Assembly: GCA_902787065.1 (NCBI GenBank)
Contig: CADAFA010000056.1
Coordinates: forward strand, 1-5,863
Length of the DNA: 5,863 bases
Origin: an uncultured Elusimicrobium sp.
GTDB lineage: Bacteria; Elusimicrobiota; Elusimicrobia; Elusimicrobiales; Elusimicrobiaceae
Direction: 5' to 3'
The notes beneath the pieces were generated by a model, which saw only the letters and a list, made by a program, of their open reading frames with translations, was not told the DNA's origin and did no database searches. The stretch's first letter is position 1; every line of letters begins with the position of its first letter. Both the position numbers and the translations under genes were made by a program. Shown here piece by piece: positions 1 to 5,366 of the stretch.

Positions 1-1
1 A

Positions 2-208
2 ACAGGGTTTAATAAAGAGGCGGAAAAATTTTATACTAAAGCCATAAACAAAGATAAAAATAATATTAACAGTTATATAAATAGATTATACTTTTACATG
101 CGAATAAGGGAAATGGAAAAAGCAATTTCAGATTGCAAAGCAATATTAAAACTGTCCCCGAAAGAGGAAACAATTTTAAACCTCAAAAGAATCTTAACCG
201 GAAAATAA
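2..208 (+). CDS. C-terminal fragment of a TPR-repeat protein
   Basis: The frame is open from the first base of the window and ends at TAA 206-208, giving the last 68 residues of a protein whose start lies outside. The visible part holds about one and a half to two tetratricopeptide repeats. A helix pair ends in 'EKFYTKAINKDKNN', the next helix begins 'INSYINRLYFY', and a further helix 'MEKAISDCKAILKLSPKEE' carries the usual A..D...L.L.P pattern. TPR repeats are protein-interaction scaffolds; nothing here says which partner it binds. It is Lys/Asn-rich like the rest of the bacterial part, and resembles in style the TPR lipoprotein at 3684-4316. It may be a related cell-envelope protein, but no signal peptide can be seen because the N-terminus is missing. 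I am confident in the frame and the TPR fold, not in function. Confidence 0.75.
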   Translation, partial: TGFNKEAEKFYTKAINKDKNNINSYINRLYFYMRIREMEKAISDCKAILKLSPKEETILNLKRILTGK

Positions 209-211
209 CTT

Positions 212-300
212 AATAAAACCAAACCGGGCACCCGAACCCGGCAAGTGTTTTTGAGGAAATTTTGATTTTTATTGCGACACCGTAAAATAAAACCAAACCG
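212..300. repeat. 15-bp direct repeat, two copies 74 bp apart
   Basis: AATAAAACCAAACCG occurs at 212-226 and again, identical, at 286-300. The match stops at both ends, so the repeat unit is exactly 15 bp. The first copy includes the left arm of the possible terminator. The second lies just ahead of the long inverted repeat. It could be a leftover of a local duplication, a protein-binding site pair, or part of a dispersed intergenic element; the sequence does not decide. Confidence 0.55.
224..252 (+). terminator. possible intrinsic terminator of the upstream TPR gene
   Basis: Sixteen bases after the TPR stop codon, CCGGG (224-228) pairs with CCCGG (237-241) across an 8-base loop, and TTTTT follows at 248-252. 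The stem is short and the T-run starts six bases after it, so it is weak as a plus-strand terminator. Read on the minus strand the same stem is followed directly by TTTTATT, so it could also act in that direction. It lies between two transcription units, which fits a terminator role. Confidence 0.4.
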
Positions 301-312
301 TGTACGTTAACT

Positions 313-439
313 TGTCAATTATTTTTTAGATAATTTTAACTTTTTCTTTGACGACGTGTACCAAGAAGTAAAACGAACGAAGTGAGTTTGCGGTACTCTA
401 GGAGAAGAAAAGTTAAAATTAGCAAAAAAGAATTAGACA
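313..439. repeat. long imperfect inverted repeat with nested stems (rod-like hairpin)
   Basis: The two arms pair over about 36 bases. TGTC (313-316) pairs with GACA (436-439), AATT (317-320) with AATT (431-434), and TTTTTT (322-327) with AAAAAA (424-429). TAATTTTAACTTTT (331-344) pairs with its complement at 408-421, and CTT (346-348) with AAG (405-407). Only small bulges interrupt them. Inside, GTACC (358-362) pairs with GGTAC (392-396) and AAAC (371-374) with GTTT (386-389). The three stems are nested into one long rod of about 127 bases. It has no coding capacity. Possible readings are a miniature inverted-repeat element, a dispersed palindromic intergenic repeat, or a structured non-coding RNA or terminator. 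The arms are seen directly; the role is unknown. Confidence 0.65.
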
Positions 440-457
440 GCAAAAAATAGTTTTTGC
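440..457. repeat. perfect 7-bp hairpin next to the inverted repeat
   Basis: GCAAAAA (440-446) and TTTTTGC (451-457) pair perfectly around the 4-base loop ATAG. The stem starts at the base right after the outer end of the long inverted repeat. There is no T-run after it, so it is not a normal terminator. It lies upstream of the -35 element of the acyl-CoA synthetase promoter and could be part of the same intergenic element. Confidence 0.45.
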
Positions 458-473
458 AGATTTCCTATTTTAT

Positions 474-503
474 TTGAAAGGGAACACTAATAATTGCTAA
501 AAT
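474..503 (+). promoter_or_regulatory. sigma-70-type promoter of the acyl-CoA synthetase operon
   Basis: The -35 element TTGAAA (474-479) is separated by 18 bases from the -10 element TAAAAT (498-503). A TG one base ahead (495-496) makes this an extended -10. Normal spacing puts the transcription start at about 510, which is the A of the first ATG of the downstream gene. No Shine-Dalgarno sequence sits within 15 bases of that ATG; the nearest purine run, AAAGGGAA, lies at 477-484, too far away. This suggests a leaderless or nearly leaderless message. Confidence 0.55.
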
Positions 504-509
504 GTATGT

Positions 510-2159
510 ATGCAGATGACAGACCTATATACCGCGCTGACCGCAAGCGCCTACCGCAAACCGGAAGCCCCGGCTGTGGTATTTAATGGAAAGACATGGT
601 CCTTCCACGAACTTTTAATGACTATTGACAGAACTTCCGATATGTTCTGGGCCCATGGCATAAGAAAAGGTGACCATGTGGCTATTGCACACCGCAATTC
701 CGTTGAAACTATTATCGCAAATTATGCTCTCTATAAAATAGGGGCAATAAGTTTGCCTATTAACTTTATGGTTTCAAAGCCGGAAGAACTTAAATATATG
801 CTCACAAACAGCGGTGCAAAAGCCGTAGTAACACAAGCGGAATTTTTACGCCATTATGCTGCGATTAAAAAAGATTTACCCAATGTAAAATATATTTTCA
901 CGACTGATGAAATTTCTTCAAGTGCTGCCTCAATGGTTACAGACGGAAGTATAAAACTTTTTTGGGACGAAGTAAAAAACAGTAAATTTAACTCCGAAAC
1001 TTTAAATTGCCACCCTACTATTGACGATACCGCCATGCTTTTGTATACCTCAGGCACGACAGGTTTACCTAAAGGAGTAATGCTTTCGCATAAAAATATA
1101 ATGTCGGACGTTATGTCTACGGTAATCAGTTTTAAAATTTCTGATGACGATTCAATGATTTGTATTTTACCGATGTTCCATACTTTGGCATGGACCGTTA
1201 ATGTTGTTATTCCTTTAACTGTCGGTATGAAAACTGTTGTCGTTGCAAATATTACACCGGCCGCCGCATGGCTTAATTTAATGGGGCGCGAGCGTATAAC
1301 AATTATGACGGCAATCCCCCAAATTTACAGTGTTCTGTCTAAAGAAGCTAAAGGCTTAAAACGCATATACTTGCAATATTGGGCCTTTAGAAAAGTACGT
1401 TTTTGTGTATCAGGCGCTGCCCCTTTAAGCAAAGAAACAAAAGACCATTTTGAAAAACAACTGGGTATCCCAATACTTGAAGGATATGGTTTAACCGAAA
1501 CCAGCCCCGTAGTAAGCGTGAACACAGAACAAAGCCGGAAACATGGAACTGTCGGCATCAATTTGCCTTATATTAAAGTACGCATTATTGATGAAGAAGG
1601 TAATGAACTTCCTAGAAATACGGAAGGCGAAATCGTCATAAAAGGCGACAATGTGTTTAAAGGCTATCATAATAACCCGGAGGCTACTGCCGCAGCTTTT
1701 GATAGAGACGGTTGGTTTAGATCAGGGGATATCGGTTTAATTGACGATGAAGGGTTTATCATCATAAAAGACCGCCTAAAAGACATGATTATTATTAAGG
1801 GGTTAAAAGTGTTTTCCGCCCAAGTGGAACATACTATTATGGAATACCCTAATATCGAAGAGTGTGCCATTATCGGTGTACCGGATGGGCACGGCGGGGA
1901 ATTTATTAAGCTTTATGCTGTTAAAAAACGCGGTGTGGAGTTTGATGAACTTGACTTTAGAAAATACCTTAAAAATAACCTTGACAACTATAAACGCCCG
2001 CGCGATATTGAGTTTAGAAAGGAACTCCCTAAAAACTCCATGCGCAAAATTTTAAAACGTGAACTTCGCAAAGAAGCCATTTTAAAATTTAAAGAGGAAG
2101 AAGCCGCCAAGGCTGCCGCAAAAGCCGCTAAAGAGGCCGCTTTAAGCGCGTCAAAATAA
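510..2159 (+). CDS. AMP-forming long-chain acyl-CoA synthetase (FadD-like)
   Basis: This enzyme activates a fatty acid with ATP to an acyl-adenylate and passes it to CoA. It is an ANL-superfamily protein of 549 residues, the usual length. Motifs in order: P-loop YTSGTTGLPKG (179-189), PMFHT (221-225), SGAAPL (301-306), EGYGLTETSP (324-333), GWFRSGDIG with the ribose-binding Asp407 (401-409), hinge motif KDRLKD (420-425), IIIKGLKVF (427-435) and the C-terminal PKNSMRKIL with the adenylation lysine Lys513. The Gly usually before that Lys is Arg. The tail from about residue 523 is a Lys/Glu/Ala-rich helix not part of the catalytic fold. ATG 510 is the first possible start, since an in-frame TAA lies at 498-500; ATG 516 also fits and neither has a Shine-Dalgarno. 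It is first gene of the operon and shares a base with the next gene. Substrate chain length cannot be read from sequence. Confidence 0.9.
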   Translation: MQMTDLYTALTASAYRKPEAPAVVFNGKTWSFHELLMTIDRTSDMFWAHGIRKGDHVAIAHRNSVETIIANYALYKIGAISLPINFMVSKPEELKYMLTNSGAKAVVTQAEFLRHYAAIKKDLPNVKYIFTTDEISSSAASMVTDGSIKLFWDEVKNSKFNSETLNCHPTIDDTAMLLYTSGTTGLPKGVMLSHKNIMSDVMSTVISFKISDDDSMICILPMFHTLAWTVNVVIPLTVGMKTVVVANITPAAAWLNLMGRERITIMTAIPQIYSVLSKEAKGLKRIYLQYWAFRKVRFCVSGAAPLSKETKDHFEKQLGIPILEGYGLTETSPVVSVNTEQSRKHGTVGINLPYIKVRIIDEEGNELPRNTEGEIVIKGDNVFKGYHNNPEATAAAFDRDGWFRSGDIGLIDDEGFIIIKDRLKDMIIIKGLKVFSAQVEHTIMEYPNIEECAIIGVPDGHGGEFIKLYAVKKRGVEFDELDFRKYLKNNLDNYKRPRDIEFRKELPKNSMRKILKRELRKEAILKFKEEEAAKAAAKAAKEAALSASK

Positions 2160-3709
2160 TGTTAAAAGGTCTATATCTTGCCAAGTTATTAGCCGAAAAA
2201 GCCTCTAATGCTTATTATGTCGGCGGATGTTTACTTGACAGTTTTTTAGGCAAATATTCAGGCGATATTGACCTTGCTTTACCGCGCTCCGAAGTCAAAC
2301 AAACCGCAAAAAATTTAGGGCAGGCTTTAGATGCCGCAGTTTTTGAAATGGACCCGGAATTTTGCGTTTGGCGAATCACTACAAAAGAAGGTTTCCAAAT
2401 TGATTTATCCGCCCTAGAAGGTGATGATATTTTAAAAGATTTGCCGCGCCGCGATTTTACAATAAATGCCCTTGCTTTACCCACAACAAGCAAACCTACG
2501 CTTAAATTAAAAACGGAAAACGGTAAAACAAAAGTGCTTTTGGCTTCCGTAAATCAAAAAGCTTTGATTGATTTAAACAAAGGCCAAAAAGCAATAAAAG
2601 ATAAAAAAATTATTGCAAATAACCCAAATATTTTTACGGCAGACCCTTTAAGACTTTTCCGCGCCTTTAGAATTGCCGCCGAACGCGAATTTGAAATTGA
2701 TGAAGATACTTTAAACCTAATAAAGGCAAATGCAAGCAAAGCAAATAAACCGTCGGGCGAACGTATACAGGAAGAATTAAAACGCCTTATGCGCGCCCCT
2801 AATTCCGCCCATTATTTGAAAGTTATGGAAGATTTGGGTTTATTTAAAAAATTGCTTCCGAAACTTGCCGACCAAAAAACTTGCGCCGAATGTTATTACG
2901 GTGAGGGCGGTGTTTGGAAACATACCCTTTTAGTAGTTGAACGCATAGAATTTTTATTAAACAATTTAAAACTTTGCGTGCCGGAATTTTATAAAGAACT
3001 TGAACCTTTTTGCCAAGACCATGCGCTTTATAAAATGACCGCATTTTTACATGACATAGCAAAGCCCGAAACCGCTAAAATGAAAGACGGGCGTTTGCGC
3101 TTTTTCTACCATGAACCGCAAGGGGCAAGACGCGCTGAATATTTTTTAAAAGATTTACGTTATTCTTCTTTAGAAAGGAAACTGATTTGCAAAATGATAT
3201 CTTCGCACTTGCGCCCTAGCAATTTAGCAAGTAATGAAATTGTTACAAACCGCGGTGTTTATAAATTTTTTAAGGAACTTGGCCCTGCCGGTATACCTTT
3301 GCTCTTTTTATGTTGGGCAGATTACACTAGTTATGTTTCCATGGAAAGTTTAAAAAAAATGCTGCCGAAAGCGCAAAACCCTGTAATGACTTTAGAAGAA
3401 AGCAAAGCCCTCGGAGCGGAAGGTAAAACTTTGAGGCATCTTCAAATGCTGAATTTACTTTTTACAAAATATTTTAAAGAAAACCAAAAAATTATTTTGC
3501 CGGAAAAGTTGCTTGACGGCAAAGATATTATGCGCAATTTAAAATTACCAAGCGGCAGAATAATAGGTATAATCTTAGAGCATCTTGCCGAGGCACAGGT
3601 GGAAGGTAAATTTACTAATAGGGAAGAAGCCCTTGCTTATTTGCAGGAACATAAAAAGGAACTCCGTTCTTTAGGGGACAAAGATGAAAAACATATTAAA
3701 AAACCATAA
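2159..3709 (+). CDS. CCA-adding tRNA nucleotidyltransferase / poly(A) polymerase family, with HD domain
   Basis: This is a class II nucleotidyltransferase that adds CCA (or part of it) to tRNA 3' ends, or poly(A) to RNA. The head domain has GG (22-23), the metal-binding Asp pair DID (36-38), a likely third acidic residue Asp82, and RRDFTINALAL (97-107). It is followed by DPLRLFRAFR (162-171) and ERIQEEL (201-207). A metal-dependent HD phosphohydrolase domain follows: WKHT with His255, HD at 298-299, His350 and Asp388. Near the end LLDGKDIM (451-458) matches the tail motif of the family. Two oddities: the usual Arg of GGxVRD is Leu (GGCLLD), and residues about 108-135 are an extra insert. Its ATG overlaps the previous TAA (TAATG) and there is no close Shine-Dalgarno, so translation is probably coupled. 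CCA-adding, CC-adding, A-adding and poly(A) polymerases cannot be told apart safely by eye. Confidence 0.85.
   Translation: MLKGLYLAKLLAEKASNAYYVGGCLLDSFLGKYSGDIDLALPRSEVKQTAKNLGQALDAAVFEMDPEFCVWRITTKEGFQIDLSALEGDDILKDLPRRDFTINALALPTTSKPTLKLKTENGKTKVLLASVNQKALIDLNKGQKAIKDKKIIANNPNIFTADPLRLFRAFRIAAEREFEIDEDTLNLIKANASKANKPSGERIQEELKRLMRAPNSAHYLKVMEDLGLFKKLLPKLADQKTCAECYYGEGGVWKHTLLVVERIEFLLNNLKLCVPEFYKELEPFCQDHALYKMTAFLHDIAKPETAKMKDGRLRFFYHEPQGARRAEYFLKDLRYSSLERKLICKMISSHLRPSNLASNEIVTNRGVYKFFKELGPAGIPLLFLCWADYTSYVSMESLKKMLPKAQNPVMTLEESKALGAEGKTLRHLQMLNLLFTKYFKENQKIILPEKLLDGKDIMRNLKLPSGRIIGIILEHLAEAQVEGKFTNREEALAYLQEHKKELRSLGDKDEKHIKKP
3673..3677 (+). promoter_or_regulatory. ribosome binding site of the TPR lipoprotein
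   Basis: AGGGG lies six bases before ATG 3684, inside the end of the preceding gene. It decides the start: the ATG is followed at once by a signal peptide, and the site gives this gene its own ribosome entry despite the 26-base overlap. Confidence 0.7.
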
Positions 3710-4316
3710 ATATATTTTAATTTTTTGTTTTGCTTTTTTAGCAGGGTGCGCAACGAATAACAATAATTTAAAATCCCGTGATTATAATGCAAAAGGGGAT
3801 ATGTACCTCAAAACCGAAAAGTTCGCAAAAGCTGAAAAATATTTAAACAAAGCCATAGAAGTAAACCCGTATAATTTGGATGCCTACAAAAACCGCGGCA
3901 CTTTATATTATACTTTAGGCGATTTTGAAAAAGCTTTGTCCGATTTCGACCATGTTTTAACTTATGAAAAACATAATCCCAATGTTCTTGCTGCAAAAGG
4001 TGCTGTGCTTGCAAGCATTGGTAAATATGACGAGGCCTATAACATTTTATTTGAATCTTTAAAATTAAACCCCTCAAATGTCGCGGCATTAAATTCCATT
4101 GCCGGAATTTTGTTTATATCTGGCGATTATGAAAAAGCAAAACAAGTTTATACTATTTCTTTAGAATATAACACAACGCCGGAGGCCTATTTAATGCGTG
4201 CAAAATGTTATGAGCAACTTGGTCAAACCGCTGAGGCCAACCATGATTATGCTTTAGCAAAAATTTTAAAACTTGGCGCTGCAAATACCGCCCCGGAAGA
4301 AAGTACCACTAAATAA
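3684..4316 (+). CDS. TPR-repeat lipoprotein
   Basis: The 210-residue protein starts with a lipoprotein signal peptide: Lys-rich n-region (MKNILKNHK), hydrophobic stretch (YILIFCFAF) and lipobox LAGC at 19-22. Cys22 is the predicted lipidated first residue, so the mature protein is membrane-anchored in the envelope. An Asn-rich linker follows, then about five tetratricopeptide repeats from residue 33 to 198, seen as helix pairs such as 'AEKYLNKAIEVNPYNLDAY', 'FEKALSDFDHVL' and 'YDEAYNILFESLKLNP'. The last 12 residues are a polar tail. Architecture resembles TPR lipoproteins of the NlpI/PilF kind that act as scaffolds in envelope assembly or pilus biogenesis. A pilin gene is next door, but it has its own promoter, so a link is only suggestive. 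It overlaps the nucleotidyltransferase gene by 26 bases, so it belongs to the same operon. No specific family is recognised beyond TPR. Confidence 0.85.
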   Translation: MKNILKNHKYILIFCFAFLAGCATNNNNLKSRDYNAKGDMYLKTEKFAKAEKYLNKAIEVNPYNLDAYKNRGTLYYTLGDFEKALSDFDHVLTYEKHNPNVLAAKGAVLASIGKYDEAYNILFESLKLNPSNVAALNSIAGILFISGDYEKAKQVYTISLEYNTTPEAYLMRAKCYEQLGQTAEANHDYALAKILKLGAANTAPEESTTK

Positions 4317-4352
4317 TTATTATATTTACAATCTCCTTATCATCGTCGTAAC

Positions 4353-4382
4353 TTGCTTTTTTTTTTTTCTGTACAATATACT
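4353..4382 (+). promoter_or_regulatory. promoter of the pilin gene, with a 12-T run in the spacer
   Basis: A -35-like TTGCTT (4353-4358) is 18 bases from a good -10, TATACT (4377-4382), placing the start near 4389. The bases 4357-4368 are twelve T in a row, overlapping the end of the -35 and filling most of the spacer. TACAAT (4372-4377) is another -10 candidate but would leave only 13 bases of spacing. No strong hairpin precedes the T-run, so I do not read it as the terminator of the upstream operon, though the 110-base gap must also end that transcript. Confidence 0.5.
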
Positions 4383-4398
4383 TATAGTTAATTAAAAA

Positions 4399-4421
4399 CG
4401 CTATGTAAGCGAATATAGGAG
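4399..4421 (+). promoter_or_regulatory. leader hairpin and ribosome binding site of the pilin gene
   Basis: AGGAG (4417-4421) lies five bases before ATG 4427, a strong Shine-Dalgarno that fixes the pilin start. Just ahead is a small hairpin, CGCT (4399-4402) with AGCG (4408-4411) around a 5-base loop. It ends five bases before the Shine-Dalgarno, so it leaves the site open and may simply protect the message. Confidence 0.6.
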
Positions 4422-4426
4422 ATTTT

Positions 4427-4921
4427 ATGAAAGAAATAAAAAATTGCAAACAAGGTTTTACACTTTTGGAACTTTTAGTTGTAGTTTTAATAATCGGAAT
4501 TTTGGCAGCAATTGCTTTGCCGCAATATAAAAAAGCAGTTGAAAAAGCGAGGATGGCAGAAGCAGTAACAGTAGTAAAAGCCATAGCACTAGCACAACAA
4601 AGATATTATATGGTTAACGGAAAATATTTATCTTGCGAAGATGAAATAGATGCACTTGATATCGATTTGAATGGTTCAAATTGTATCTATGCTTACACAT
4701 GCCCTTGTAAACAGACATCTAATTTTATGTATACCAGTAGTAATGGTGCAGGGAAGATGCTCGCTTATGCTCAAAGAATACCGGTATATAAGTATTATAT
4801 TTTTATTAGTAAGAACAATCCTAATAAGATTAGTTGTGGTTATACCGGCACATTAAACTATCAGCCAACAAAAATCCAAAAAGAACTTTGTGATAAATTA
4901 AACGAAACAGGTATTTTATAA
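4427..4921 (+). CDS. type IV pilin / pseudopilin, PilE-like
   Basis: The 164-residue prepilin has a short basic leader (MKEIKNCKQG) cut by prepilin peptidase after Gly10. The mature protein starts with Phe11 and has the conserved Glu15 at +5, inside the class III signal GFTLLELLVVVLIIGILAAI. That helix (about 11-33) is both membrane segment and pilus-core helix, followed by LPQYKKAVEKARMAEA, typical of major-pilin-like proteins. The globular part carries six cysteines (70, 86, 92, 94, 137, 155), and Cys137-Cys155 near the end could form the D-region disulfide. Families with many such pilins are known in Elusimicrobium, which supports the taxonomic guess. It has its own promoter and Shine-Dalgarno and stands alone, with no assembly ATPase or platform gene nearby, so the machinery is elsewhere. 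Major pilin, minor pilin and type II secretion pseudopilin cannot be separated. Confidence 0.88.
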   Translation: MKEIKNCKQGFTLLELLVVVLIIGILAAIALPQYKKAVEKARMAEAVTVVKAIALAQQRYYMVNGKYLSCEDEIDALDIDLNGSNCIYAYTCPCKQTSNFMYTSSNGAGKMLAYAQRIPVYKYYIFISKNNPNKISCGYTGTLNYQPTKIQKELCDKLNETGIL

Positions 4922-4922
4922 A

Positions 4923-5366
4923 TTATAAACAATTTTCCAAAATGTTTTGAATAAATTGTTTTTTACCCTCGACATTTTGTTTGGTGTATAAATAAATTAA
5001 ATTTGAAAGTAAATAACTGATTATTTGTTTGGTATTTAAAATTTGCAATTCTTGTTTTACACCGCGGGCGGAAAGTTCGCTGTCCGTTATAAATGCACCG
5101 TTATTATTTAAACCGATATAAACACTTGGAAAATTATATTCCTTTTCAAAACAAATAATTATTTTTCCTTTACTTAAACCCAAAAAAGCAGGTGTATGGA
5201 AGTTTTTGGCTAAAAGTAGATATAAAACTCCCATGAACATAGGGGTGGTATTGCGGGTTCTGATTACTTGTTTTAAAGAAAGCTGTTTTTCAGCATTCAA
5301 ACCGCTTATTTTAAATTTTAATTTATCAAATAAAACAAGGCGGAAAATTTCTGCCTTTTCCTCCCA
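4923..5366 (-). pseudogene. unrecognised bacterial protein, 5' end lost at a sequence junction
   Basis: I do not recognise this family. The minus-strand frame ends at TAA (4925-4923), one base from the pilin stop, and is open upstream to a stop at 5384-5382. A TTG at 5300 could start a 125-residue product, but it has no Shine-Dalgarno and coding style continues above it (WEEKAEIFRLVLFDKLKFKI), so I think the true N-terminus lies further up and is missing. The visible part is about 147 residues, mixed hydrophobic and basic, with no signal peptide or clear membrane helix. It has segments such as PMFMGVLYLLLAKNF and SVYIGLNNNGAFITDSELS that look like an alpha/beta fold. At about 5350-5366 the frame runs into sequence of different origin and composition. 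The gene is either disrupted in the genome or, more likely, cut by an assembly join. Confidence 0.55.

Noticed and set aside
2215..2493. Minus-strand open frame inside the nucleotidyltransferase gene
   Set aside because: It lies opposite the conserved catalytic motifs of the plus-strand gene and shows no domain, Shine-Dalgarno or signal of its own.
4310..4328. AT-only hairpin TAAATA/TATTTA at the end of the lipoprotein gene as terminator
   Set aside because: Six A/T pairs make too weak a stem, no T-run follows directly, and such pairings are frequent by chance in this composition.
4309..4584. Minus-strand open frame across the pilin promoter and start
   Set aside because: It overlaps the strongly supported pilin signal sequence, reads through the promoter and Shine-Dalgarno, and its Lys/Ile-rich composition is a by-product of AT-rich DNA.
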